DNA of 64,000 nt from Blasia pusilla (taxonomy: Eukaryota > Marchantiophyta > Marchantiopsida > Blasiales), in NCBI GenBank assembly GCA_050084515.1, contig CM114274.1:14384001-14448000 (forward strand), written 5' to 3'. The notes beneath the pieces are model-generated. The model made no database searches. It worked only from the letters and a program-made list of their open reading frames with translations, and was not told the DNA's origin. The position numbers and the translations under genes are program-made. Below, in pieces: positions 12,821-24,096 of this stretch. How positions within the stretch are numbered: the stretch's first letter is position 1; the number at the start of each line of letters is the position of its first letter.

Positions 12821-12837
12821 TCCCCATCTCTTTTGGC
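12821..12837. repeat. Centre (spacer) of the giant palindrome
   Basis: Seventeen bases separate the two arms. On either side ...GCTAATG and CATTAGC... begin mirrored copies. The flanking roughly 220 bp (12600-12820 and 12838-13063) match with few differences, and the block containing 'gcctagtgattttattg' is identical in both arms. Confidence 0.9.
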
Positions 12838-13059
12838 CATTAGCGACATTCAGCAACGCCATCGCGTGGCCTAGTGATTTTATTGAGGGACATGTCCATG
12901 CAAAGGATACACCCGTGCTTGAGACTTCTAGGGAAAAGAGTGTTATGTTAGCCGCATCATTCCGTGGAGGAGAGGTGCCACTGTGGGGCTCGAGTGAGAA
13001 GTTTTGATGCTTGACCCACTCCACCCCTGAATCGAACAGATAATGAACTAAGTCGCCCA

Positions 13060-15310
13060 TCACCTGACTGTCATCGTGGTTTGTAGGACGCTAACTCCTC
13101 CCACTAATCCAGGGAAAACCCAATTGGGTATAACACTGCTCCGCCAACCAAGACGTCATTGGACTCGGCATTGGGGACTATTGCCTTGGCTCGCACCATG
13201 GACTCATTTGATGGGTGTCATGGGCGAATCGTCACCACGACCTCATGTCTGGTGATAGATTGCATTGTACTTGCTCCACCTAGGGATGTTTGTATCTTGA
13301 ATGGAAAATGCTTCACATCGGCCCTCGTCAGACCCAAACGTGTGAATGTCGCCTTTCCCAATATCAGGGGTTATGCTCCCGAATCTAACAAAATGCGTTG
13401 TGCACTGAAAAATTTTCCTCCTAGACTCACCAATTAGGAAAATTTTCCCTGGTTATCCATCAACACAACACTTGGCGACACCATGGCACGCTCGATTGCG
13501 GGTCAAGCAGGCATCTCCACTATCCTAGCAACCTACTATGAATCTGAGGTTGAAAGCCCAAGCATAGGCTCCAAGGGTAGGTCCATCACCTCCTCTGCAA
13601 TAATCTCTGAATGTGATCCACGAATATCAACTCCATGCTCACATAGCGTAGCGGCCAGCCCAAAAATCTTGGCCCACGTATCTCACAACGTCGTAACATT
13701 GAAAGCTGAAAGCAATGGGGCGAGGTAGATTGCTGTGGCCGCCCCCAACAACTTACTCGACACAGGCTCAACCCGAGCATCTACTGTAGGAGTCATCGCA
13801 CTCATTTCTCCCATCGCCCTACATGCCTGCACATCCACAACATTAACCCTCCGGGGAGTTTGATAAGGACCCATCAATGGGATCCTCATTGCCTCGGACA
13901 AAGTAAACGAGTGAGGAAGCCTGGTCTATTTTATGGCTCCCCCTCTCTGTAGATCCAACTATGCAGCTTCTCCACATGTAACAACAATGGTTGCCTCCAT
14001 TTGTGCAATCGTGCACATCCAACCTATATTCTCCCTATCTCTAGATGCTCCATAAGACGTTGATGCCACTGATCTAGCATCGCGTAACCACAATGCCATA
14101 GCGGCAATCTACTACTACAATTGCTATTTTTAAGCAACCATCCCAGCCTCACGCTCAGCGTCTCCCTTGACGAGTCTAAGTGGCGGACCTCTATCTCCTC
14201 CACGGGCAACTCCATCACCCCTTCGGCCAAATCCAACTCCTCGTCCCCCAACAAGACCACCTATATACGACGTCTAGTCCCACCCTGACGGGCAACTCGC
14301 TCTGGTGCCCTCTCTGGCCCTTGCTCTGGGTATAACTCAGTGTGTAGGCTAAAACAACTACCACATGTATGACCATACCTCAAAAAATGGTCACACTAGT
14401 AAACTCTTAGTGCAGACCCATATATTTCTCCATATTGAGGCACGCATCCACTATGGTGGCGGATGCAATTGCGCTGATGATGGGCTCCACCACATACCCA
14501 ACAAAAAATCCTTGGCGGTATCTGATCCACATATGATGGAGTAGCTTGCTATAGCTAGGACTCTCAATATCCTCCCTAAGCTCGTGGTGCCACAATCCTC
14601 TCTCCAAATCCACGTTGCTACATTGGTGATGCAGGAAATTGTGACTTCTCTCACACGAAATCCATGGCTGCTACGCTCTCCTCAGCTATGTTGGGCTCAG
14701 TATTCTCCATGGTCTCAAAAATATCACATCACTAGTGAAAGAGGAAGTAGCCTCTCCTAAGTTCTCCTCCTCATATGGGAATTGTTCAGTCCATGACACG
14801 TAGTGTGGGTCATAGTAGAATCTCCAAGCCTCAATCTCATGAGCATAGCTCTAAAAGAACTCATGGTAATCGTCTATAGGTGCTCCCTGTAGGTATTGGA
14901 ACATGTCGTTCCATGTTGTGAAGGGAATGAACTCTCTGGAGTTTCTAGCCCATTGTGATTGATTCCAACTCCTAAACTCCGCAATGAAGTTGTGCAACTC
15001 TATTGTGCTTATAGCACACGAAAACCTAGGTGGTCCTCTATCCCAATCGTCCATCTCGTACTTCCAGGCGGTAGGACAAGTCATTGAGTACGGTGATGTA
15101 CTTACAAACTCCTCTATGATCTTCCCCTATGACAACAACATAGAAGGAGATCGATGCAGTCCCTCAGGTAGAGACCCTCAAAATCTCCCACCACTCCACA
15201 TAAAACCTCTAGAGCTACTCTTAGGTCTACCACCCCGCCTCTCAAAGTCCCAAAAAGACAGTGTGATGACCTTCGTGCCCCTCTCACATAATCAATCTCA
15301 CAAGTAATCC
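13060..15310 (-). pseudogene. Gypsy copy 2 gag-protease region, decayed
   Basis: The best-preserved gag stretch of the family is at 14851-15084 on the minus strand (LHNFIAEFRSW, ARNSREFIPFTTWNDMFQYL, GAPIDDYHEF). The zinc knuckle at 14354-14395 reads CDHF...H...C, with the second Cys changed to Phe. A later stretch at 14024-14260 (VVLLGDEELDLAEGVMELPV) parallels 51625-51816 in copy 3. The copy ends at the palindrome centre without RT or integrase. Together with copies 1 and 3 it allows codon-by-codon comparison of decay. Confidence 0.8.
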
Positions 15311-16629
15311 CTCAATCACTCAAACCCCAACATGCGGCACTCAATCTACACTCCCTCTCGCTAAGACATGTACTGTACGGCAACAAGCAACGTGGTGCGT
15401 CAAATCAACTACTTTCCTATTGTCTTATTGACAGAACATACCCTCAACTTTGGCCATCCCACACAAGTTTATGTCCCCTAATCCCATATATCGATAATGC
15501 TCTCAACATGTGCACGAAACCCAATGTCTCCAAACAACTACCCAATGCCTGGAATTCCTCACACGTGTAGGGCAAAAGACAAGAATGGGTAACTTGAACA
15601 AATTTCAATGTCGCTCCTTAGCAACTGAAAATCTTGAACCCAACTCCGTTGTGAAGAAAAACTCTTCCAATCAGCAAATTGTACTCCTCTGATACTGACA
15701 ATGATAAAATCTCCTCGATGTGCGGTGCGGGTCCAGCAGTATGTTGCAGCACAGAACAGCTACAAATGACATGGCACTCAATGATGGGAGGTGGCACTCA
15801 GCGGCATACCCTCCTCAACAACAACACACGCTCTGCTCCTCGATGATGGTGGGGCTCCGCGATCAAGAGAGTACGGCCACGAGTGACACGGCACGGTAAT
15901 CGGCGAGGCGTTGCGTCTATAGGCATCATGACAAGTACTCGATCTTCGTCAAGCGGCCACCAAAATTATGCATAGCAAAGGGGAAAGAAAGCTAAGATCC
16001 CATAAATCAACAGATTATGGGCCATCACTAGAAGGCACTCGCAAATAATTGATGACGATACAACTGCATTGGTTCGGCTGATGTCAATGGTGTAAAATGA
16101 TGATTGACGATTCACTTTCAACCCTCGATTATCATTGCTAGCACTCAACAGCCTCAAGTCACAAGAATTGAAGGTCCTTAGTGCTTACAGTCTAATCAAC
16201 AACGATGAAGAAAGTGTCAGCAAACAATCATTGATACGATTGACGGTGGCCAATAAACGGAGCAAGAATGGTCTGGACAAACGGTAAAAGTCACTAGTAA
16301 TTATGATACCTCATATGTGAGTAAATATAATAAAAATGGATCTCTTTTGACCTTAAAAAAAATCAAAATGTTATATTTTCCCCACTCCACTAACCCCTTA
16401 AACTAAGGATCAACTCTCTAAAATTAACTCACATTTATCATAAGCTCCATAGAGCTCATAAATTTTGGATCAACACTCAATAAATAAAATTTCCACTTGA
16501 CTTTACCCACAAATCACATTTTTTTACCTTATCCTATGCACTAATATAAAATTATTTTTTACTTTTTCCTACCTCTCAACTAAGAATTTTACCAAAAATT
16601 TTGAAATTGCTCCTTCCTTCACAAGTTGG

Positions 16630-16975
16630 CTATGGCAGACTACGGAAATGATTACAACCTCGTATTCAAGTGTCCAAATTGCGCAATATTTCTTTGAAAG
16701 TGTGCAAAACTTCCCAATCTACAACCTCGCCAAATATATTTTTTCATTAAACTTTTCACTAAAATTGACAGTGACTGTCTTGCACCCTATGGCCTCTTCT
16801 CACGGTGGCTATGGCAGCTCTTCGGAAATGGTCATAACTTTGTGCTCAAATGTTGAACTTGCGCACTATTTCTTCTATAGCCTGCAAAACTTCTTGATCT
16901 ACGATAATGTTAAATTGGTTTTTTCATTCAACTTTTTAATAAAATTTGACGGTGACTATCGTACAGCTCGTGGTC
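16630..16975 (-). repeat. Tandem duplication of about 170 bp inside the right-arm LTR
   Basis: The blocks starting 'tggctatggcag' near 16627 and 16808 are followed by parallel text (ggaaatg...gcgca.tatttctt...gcaaaactt..). The corresponding places in the left arm (8620-8790) and copy 3 (49350-49510) have one unit only. The duplication is therefore private to this copy. Confidence 0.7.
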
Positions 16976-18919
16976 TCTTTCACCTACGAAAAATTCAGTA
17001 GCACTTCCGCGCTTATTACTCCCCAAAAAAATGTGAAACCTATAAAAAAAACCAGAGAGCTACACAATGCTCTTGAGAGCGTTGGTATGGAGCAACCCGC
17101 TTCCATACTCAATTTCTAACGAAATTTGAACAGAGCTTCCGCGCGTCATTCTCTAATACAAAAAAATTGCAAAGAAAACAACAAAGCGAGCGGCTCTTGC
17201 TCTCGTTAGCACTCCCATAAGCCAATGAATGGGGAATATGGTCCCCAACCTACACAACAATGAGCAACCAGTAAGCTCCTCTATAGTAGCCCTCTCAATC
17301 ACCTGATTCTCTATTTGTAAATCAAGTGGAACTCACTCATAACAAAATCTCTCCAATCCAATGTGCACACTCCATTTCTCTCTCATATCAAACCAAACCT
17401 ACTCTCCTAATGACAGGCTTGGGTTTACGCACAAGGCAAGGAGGACCATCACTCCGCCGCCTCATGCCAAGAGGTTCAACAAAGCGAGAATGAGCTCTCG
17501 CTCTTGGAGGTATACCCCTTTCCCTCTTCCAAGCTCTCTCCACAATAATCTATGCTCGCTGGTCACCTCCTGGGCTCCTGACCACTTATACGGAGTCAAG
17601 AGGCCACTTCCCAAAGTAGAAAGTCAACTATATAAAAAACAATAACTTACTTAAAATAGTAAGTTTCTAAATGTAGCTCGAAATGATACGAAACAAAGGG
17701 AAAACCTGCTCTCTCATGTTACCCGTGCCCTCAACAAGTCATCCTCGACCTTCTGAGGTTGTCCTCTAGTATCTTTGAAGGCACTCTACAAGATCTTGTC
17801 GATCTATCCTAATAGACGTGATATCCTCAAATTCAACATCGATACTTGATAGGTTATAAAAAATCATGTTAAGCGTATTTTTATGATCAATGGCACTCAT
17901 TTTATGCTTCATGGTAAGTGTTGTGCGCCTACTCTCCTTGAACATCAATCTTTAGTGTTGCCAAAGCGTATGTTTAGTAGGACACGCTCTCATTGTACGT
18001 TGATCTACAAATACATACTTGCATTAGTTAAATCTTGGTCAATCAACGCTCCAACTCACCAAGCTCTTGACTCGGCCTCTCATCAAACTCAACCTTCCTA
18101 ATTTCTTGTTTTACAACACTAGAAAGTCTCTCAAGACTTGGGAGAGACTTTCCCATTAGTCGAGGGATCTCAAACGGCAATTGCACGCCTAGCAATCCCA
18201 ATTTTCCAATAGACCTTGAATGAGTCCCTAACTGTGACTCACTAAAATGAGTCACATGTTGGAATCAAGTGTGGCGTTTGAAATCCACTCCATTGGACCA
18301 AGTTTGGGTTCCGAATCCCAACATCAAACTCCCGCTTCATTCCGTGCCCTTAAGCCGCCCTATAGCGGCTCAAAGTGGGGTTTGGGTCCCAAGAATCTTT
18401 GAAGATGATCCCCCTTACTAGTGCTTCTAGGGATCTCCACCCTCCCCCTAACTTTAGGGAAAGAGACTTGGGCTCCTCTTTTTGGCCCTCATCCCAACTC
18501 CCTATATAGTTGTTTTCGACCAATATCTCAGCTTGTGTTTGTGGGTTTGCTAAGATCTTTGGTGCATTGGAACTAGCTTTGTATAATCTTTTTAATTCCA
18601 TCTTACTTGTCCCAAACGCATCTTAGGACTAAACATTATGATCTGAAACACAATCAAAACCCCAAATGCTAGTCGCGTTCCGGTTCTCACCTCTTTTGCA
18701 ACCAACCTTCCTAGACTCAACTCTTCTCAAGTCTTGGTTCACTTTTGGTCTAAGTTTCATAGTCACAACCATAAATTCATGAAATGCACAAACTCTATTT
18801 CTGCATTTTTTCTCTTTTGAATTTTCCAATAGACCTCTCCAAAGTGCAACCATCCTAGCGTAAGCCTGCTAAACTTATGATATTCCGCTTGGCGTTCATT
18901 TGGTATTAGGGTCGTGACA

Positions 18920-19285
18920 ATAAGAGTATATATAAATCTATTGTTAAAAATAGAGTTGATTGGGTTATGGAACTGGATATACATAAGTTTTAAACCTTAG
19001 ACCAAAGGTTTAATGTCGATGAATGGTTCATGAAATTGTAGAGCTCATCATTGACAAGATTTTACCAAAGTGTAATTTTTGGTCTTATGCTCATCTCCTC
19101 CCACTCTTCCTCGATCTTATCTTTATGAAGTCTAGCCAAAAACTTATGGAACACTTATTGCACAAGAAGAAGATCTTCCACTTTGAGTTGCTATAACCCA
19201 AAGTGAATCTTCCCATCCAACTTCTCAAATTCAAATTTTCCATTCAAGATTTTCAATCCTTTTAGTCTAGCTCTTCAACCTAGTG
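18920..19285 (-). pseudogene. Ty1/copia gag N-terminal part, decayed
   Basis: On the minus strand, starting just after the primer-binding site, the reading resembles plant copia gag: 'MKILNGKFEFEKLDGKIHFG', then a Trp-bearing stretch and 'LYNFMN'. It stops abruptly at 18920, where the palindrome begins. Compared with usual copia gags, a piece of very roughly 45 residues is missing before the text resumes at 4464, so the insertion came with a small deletion. Multiple stops are present. Confidence 0.75.
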
Positions 19286-19296
19286 CTCTGATACCA
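19285..19296 (-). other. Copia primer-binding site
   Basis: The minus strand reads TGGTATCAGAGC, the classic plant copia primer-binding site complementary to initiator tRNA-Met. It lies two bases from the LTR end at 19299. This fixes the element's orientation and the LTR boundary. Confidence 0.88.
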
Positions 19297-19298
19297 AT

Positions 19299-21250
19299 TG
19301 TTACAAAGTGATTGGATTTAGAAACTAGATTTGAGAAGAATAAGAAATAATCATAAAAGGTCAGATGTGAACAAGTAACGTGCTTCACTCCAGTAAGGAT
19401 CTAAATGCATAGCCAAATTATTTTGGGAACTCCACCAACTTCAATTAAGATACCAATGAGAGTGCTTCTCACTTCCTCTTCCATCCTTACTCTTCACCAA
19501 GCAATGTGTAATCTACAACTCAAGGAAAAAGATACTCTTTCTATCGCAAAGTACTAAGTTCGTTCCCAAGAGACCACCATTTCTTGAGTAAAGAGAGGTT
19601 TTATAAGAAATAACAAGAATAACTCCTTCTTCACTAACTTTACTAACTAACTACAACTACATTGTCTTTATGAGTACAAAAGAATACTTCTTCTTTTCTT
19701 CCCTCTTGGAAAAGACTCTTCTCAAGTGCAAACGAAGACTCTTGCGAATTTTGAATAATAGAGCTCCGCGAAGACCTCAAAGAGACCTCAAGAATGACGG
19801 CTCACCCTACTTTCAGAACTGAATCTGTCATGGCAGGTTACTCACTATCTAACAGTTTTCCTACGCTCTTCTTGATTATCTTCTGGAATTTCGAAGTCAC
19901 CAGACTCAAATCTCATTCCTAATGTAGCCCAATAAGGTTTTACACTCAACTCCGCACATCATAAAGCATGAGAGAACACTCTTCTTTTGCATCAAAGAGT
20001 TGAAAGAACTAGAAAGTATTACAAGCTTTAGAAAGTAAAAGACTCTTCAGCTTGGATCATCACCACATAACTCCTTACACAATCCACAAAGACTACAGGT
20101 ACATTCCAGATATAAGGAATTGATTCTAACCAATAGTACTTAGGAATTCAAGACACAAGGGAATGATCCCTTCTTCTTCTAATTTTCTCTTTAAATAGTC
20201 TTTTATAATCCTTGATTGATCTTCCTATTCTCCTCTAGATTTCTAACAGCTAATCCTAACCTCCTCCATTCAAATTCTCCAACCCTCCATCTTCCCAAGA
20301 TGGTTGGTTGTCTTGGCGATTCAGTTTCGCTCCTTTTTAAACTGTTGGGCCGCTCCATTTTTGGCTTCCAAAACCGTCGTGACGGTTGAGTCTTCGCAGT
20401 CTTTGCAATCTTATCTTTGCAATCCTATCTTTGCAAAGACTCTTATCCTTCTGTCCCGCAAAGAGTCCTCCTTGTGATTCCCTTTCAATCTGCTTTCTTC
20501 AAAAACATTCTTTCTATTTCCTATTCCTTATACACTTTTCCGCTTTTGTGAAGACTCTTTGATTTACTCTGCTTCTTCGTCCTCCTTCTTAGAGTTCTCA
20601 GTTTTTGCTCTTGGGTCTTCGCTCTTTGTTCTTTGTACCCAGTCTTTGCACAAAGACTACCTTCAGTCTCCTTTTACAAAGAAGCTTTTTCCAGTCTTCG
20701 TTGACAGTCTTCACCATTATTCCTACTGCAGTCTTCCTTGCGAAGTACCCGCGCTTCTTCCTCTAACTTCTTTTCCCATCTTTTCCTACTTTTACACAAT
20801 TCTCACTCTTCCAAGACAGTCTGTAATCTCTTAGTATCTCTTGTCCTCTCATCATAATTCTGTCAGTCAATGTTTTCACCCAATTTCAGTAAAGTACGCC
20901 TCTTTACTTCCGGTATTGAGCTTTAGTCTTCACTCAAGGAAGAATATTGTACAAAAAAATTTCTTTCTGTCAAAATTTCAAAAATGTGGGCACTACACAA
21001 TGTACACCATGAAGTTCACATCACTAAAAAAAATGACTCCAACTAAAAATTATGAAGTCTCCTCCAAAAGTATGCTCTTTCTCCTCCATAGAAGCTCCCT
21101 CCAAAAGCATGTTCCTTCCTTTAAGGCCGTGACTACTCTCACCCATTTATGGCAAATACTACATAGAGGTACACCAAGAATTTCTTGGAAATCTCCTTTG
21201 AAGTGGTATACCTCACTTGATTTTCAACCTTGGAAATTCCCTACCGTTGG
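19299..21250 (-). mobile_element. Ty1/copia 5' LTR, interrupted by a nested LTR
   Basis: It begins TGTTACAAAGTG at 19299 and matches the LTR at 1033-1370 on both sides of a nested insertion. Removing 19507-20997 and one copy of CAATG restores the continuous text 'caccaagcaatgtacaccatgaagttc', as in the other LTR. The outer end beyond about 21110 could not be aligned, so 21250 is approximate. Confidence 0.7.
19507..20997. mobile_element. Nested solo LTR, 1491 bp, with 5-bp target duplication
   Basis: The insert starts TGTAATCTAC and ends GGGCACTACA. It is flanked by perfect CAATG direct repeats (19502-19506 and 20998-21002), the expected 5-bp footprint of an LTR element. No gag or pol is present, so it is best explained as a solo LTR left by recombination. 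Related, older pieces occur at 53400-54030 (reverse) and 57585-58100 (forward). It is rich in 'gaagactct/agagtcttc' words. Confidence 0.8.
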
Positions 21251-21299
21251 ATAGGATCTAAAAGAGACGAACCCTAGTGTAACATAGCTGTCATGGTAG

Positions 21300-21830
21300 A
21301 TAAGGCGTAGGGCAAGATAGTATCGAGGCCTTAGAGGGGTCTTGTACTTCCCTTTTTTGAGAGGCCATATGTGACCTGCTCTTAGGAGGTGACCTACGAG
21401 TGTAGGTCTCCCTTACCTTTATCAAGAGTGGCAACCTTGGAGAGGTTGACCTTCCTAGCTATGTATGGCTCCACTTGGACCTACAGGGTCGTGGGTTAGT
21501 TGGTAGTTGGTCTCATGAGGGGACCACATGTGTAGTTGTTAGGGAGCTAGTATGGGTGTACTACAGGTTGGTAGTGACCTGCTAGGAGGGAGATGACCTT
21601 TGTGTACAGGTCACCCATGGAGGTGCCCAAGGGCGTATACCTCGGATGAGTCTCATTTAGAGCTCATCTCCTTAGGACTGCAGACCCTTGTTGGGATCCG
21701 TGATACACTACGACGTGCATGTATTGAGCCTAGATTCTCTCTTGAAGAGTGGGCTAGGAGTGATTAATAAGGGGATCACACATTTTTGGAATCTTTGTGT
21801 ATACTTTCTCTTACTGTCACACCAGTGCGT
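21300..21830. repeat. LTR-like debris rich in 'aggtgacct' words
   Basis: The phrase 'gacctgct...aggag..gatgacct..tgta.aggtc' occurs twice, near 21370 and 21570. It resembles the LTR block of the gypsy family at 48840-48890 and 17540-17590 ('aggaggtgacctgcgagcacagg'). It is probably a diverged piece of that LTR. No coding sequence is visible. Confidence 0.45.
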
Positions 21831-22581
21831 ATCAGAATCATGAGTATGGATGTTTGGATGAAGCATGGTTGATTGCAGATTTCATCAGAGTTTATAGTTC
21901 GTGTTCAAATTTATATTGGGGTTGTTCAGTTGTTCATGTGTAGATATGTTAGGATTCATAGCTAGATGGATCTTAGACATGTGTGTGCATGACAATCGAT
22001 GTATGTTGGCAGCGATGGGTATTCGCACGACATAGCCAACGAGAGCGGCACTCATTGCACAAAGTAGAGTGCACTTTGGTCACTTGGGGTTGGAAGGTAC
22101 GAGAGCACGAGAACACCAGGGATCTTGTTGACATTACGCTTGAGCCTTGGTAGTCGATTAAAGTTGGTTTGTGGAGGACATCGACAACGTATTACGACAC
22201 TTTGGGTTGGGACAAAGATTGGAAAAGAGTTCACAATCCCTCCCACGGTGTTGTTGTGGTGACTGATCACGTTCACTGGCTTGTTATACTCATTTTAGAT
22301 CTGTGCTTTCAAGTAAACATTACGGCGTTTCTTTTTTCATTCATAGAGGGACAATATTTGCAAGTATACACTCAAGTGGATGGAAATAGTTGTTGTTAGG
22401 GTTTGTTACTATTTGGTACGATGGTCTTTTTCATGTTGTGTGGACAAGCCCATTCTTTTCTTCTAGCTAGGCAATAGTTTAAGAACCTATCAACTAGTTT
22501 CTAATTTGGGCTACTTACCTATTTGAGTGCCTTTCGTGCTTGTTGCGACCTTCATCATATCAATCGGTGCACCTAATTATT

Positions 22582-22840
22582 ATATGATGGTTTGTGTATA
22601 CCCACAAGTGATGAAGACCTAGTCTCTAGTTCAATATGTTTGGAATCACATGCGCCAAACGCTACTTCCTCCATCAAATTTTTAAGAACTTATCCAACAA
22701 TTTCAAGTTCAAGCTTGCTATGACCTTTGTAAAACAAATGATTATTGTGTGGTCTTTATACACCCATAAGTGTAAAGATCCTTGTCTGTGCTTCAGGATC
22801 TTCTGGATCCTGCACGCCAAATTTTAGTTCCTGTATCATA
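22582..22840. repeat. Degenerate tandem duplication, period about 160 bp
   Basis: Two units start near 22582 and 22739. Each contains 'atgat....tgtgt...ta.acccA.aagtg' followed about 75 bases later by 'gc.cgccaaa...ta.ttcct..atcat/a'. The units are well diverged. A partial third unit may precede them. Function is unknown. Confidence 0.4.
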
Positions 22841-24070
22841 TGTGCATGTCCCTGCCGTTTATTGCTCTGGTAAGCGTAGCATCCGTGCAATTCCACATCT
22901 TTTATTTCTTCTACTATATTCTGATTTCCAATTTTTTACCCCGCCTTGCTTCTAAGCACCTTGTAATATATCTCTACCTACCATGATATACCAAGGATGG
23001 ATTTTTTTCAAAATCTTTCACGATAGTCCATTTATAGCACGCTTTATCATTTTGGGACCCATTCTCTTCATTCAAACATAAACATGTCTGAGACTAAACA
23101 AAGTCTTACCCACTTATGCCAAATGAAATTTTTTTGAGATTATTTATGTCAAATACCATGACATTTCATAACATGGGACAAGTGAATGATATTTGGTTCA
23201 TTCTCTTTACGGGGCAATATTTGTGGCTATGCATGTCCAAGAGTTATGTGTGTGGTTGATGAGCATAACCAAGAATTACTAACACATGACTATACATATC
23301 ATTTTCTGCATTTTATTCAAGTTTTTTTCTCTCTCTAAATTTTTTTCTACTTTCTTTCATTAGGACTTTCCATAACCCACAATCGCCATCCCCAAAAAGC
23401 ACAACTATTATTACCAACTCCTCTAGCCTTAATATGATGCATCGTTACTTTATCCGTTGTTATTTTTGTCACCTCTCTATCATGATATTCTATTTTTTCT
23501 GTTGGCAACCACTACATGTTTACGTAACCGTCATCTCAAGCGGGATTCAATTATTATGCTGCTAATTAAAGTCATGATCGTTTTGGAGCGGTTGTTTGAT
23601 TTCATGGATCTCATCGTGTATTACTTGTTACCACTTGGACTTATGCACCCGAACATGTCTCTCACCAACATCGCTTAGTAAAGAATACATAGGATGCATC
23701 TAGGGAATACAATTTCATTTAGGCTTTTTCATATCGAAAGTAAATATTTTACTCACTCTTAGTGGTGAGTGTTTTTGTGCGCATACTAGTCATTGGTTGA
23801 TATTGCATTTGGATTGTGCTGATTTAGAATAAGAGTAGAGGCAACTTTGAGTGTTGTATCATTTTTATGGTCTATGATTTATGTCATCTATATTATTATT
23901 GGAGAGTGTCCTTATAGGGGGTGCCACGCCTCCTGGTGACACCTGTCTTTTAGGGCCTATAGTTACTTGACACGGGTGGCATTCTCCCTCTCTATTTTGA
24001 AAGGCGTCCCACCTACTTAAGAGTTATTTTCCGTCATAAGAGGGCGGATAGGGTTCAGATGCCTTTTACC

Positions 24071-24096
24071 TATGTTACGCACGGGCACTAGCTAGT
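24071..24096 (+). mobile_element. Possible Helitron 3' terminus
   Basis: The text 'gttacgcacgggcactag' followed by 'ctagt' resembles plant Helitron 3' ends, which have a GC-rich stem and then CTAG before a host T. The stem is poorly formed here. The motif resembles the inverted one at 43119-43145. No 5' end or Rep/helicase coding was found. Confidence 0.25.

Larger units (their letters stand above)
12838..18919 (-). mobile_element. Right arm of giant retroelement palindrome (gypsy copy 2)
   Basis: This is the mirror image of the left arm. On the minus strand it starts at 18919 with TGTCACGACCCT and reads LTR (to about 15700), gag and protease toward the centre. It lacks the integrase fragment found in the left arm. 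It carries its own tandem duplication at 16630-16975. The outer end coincides exactly with the same LTR base as the left arm's outer end. Confidence 0.85.

Noticed and set aside
12815-13063. 82-codon minus-strand frame ending at the palindrome centre
   Set aside because: It reads an out-of-frame part of the decayed gypsy copy and runs into the spacer; no independent gene evidence.
4465-18919. Palindrome as a pure assembly artefact
   Set aside because: The arms differ at many positions, have private insertions and duplications, and end precisely at LTR tips, which a collapsed or mirrored assembly would not produce; long reads would still be decisive.
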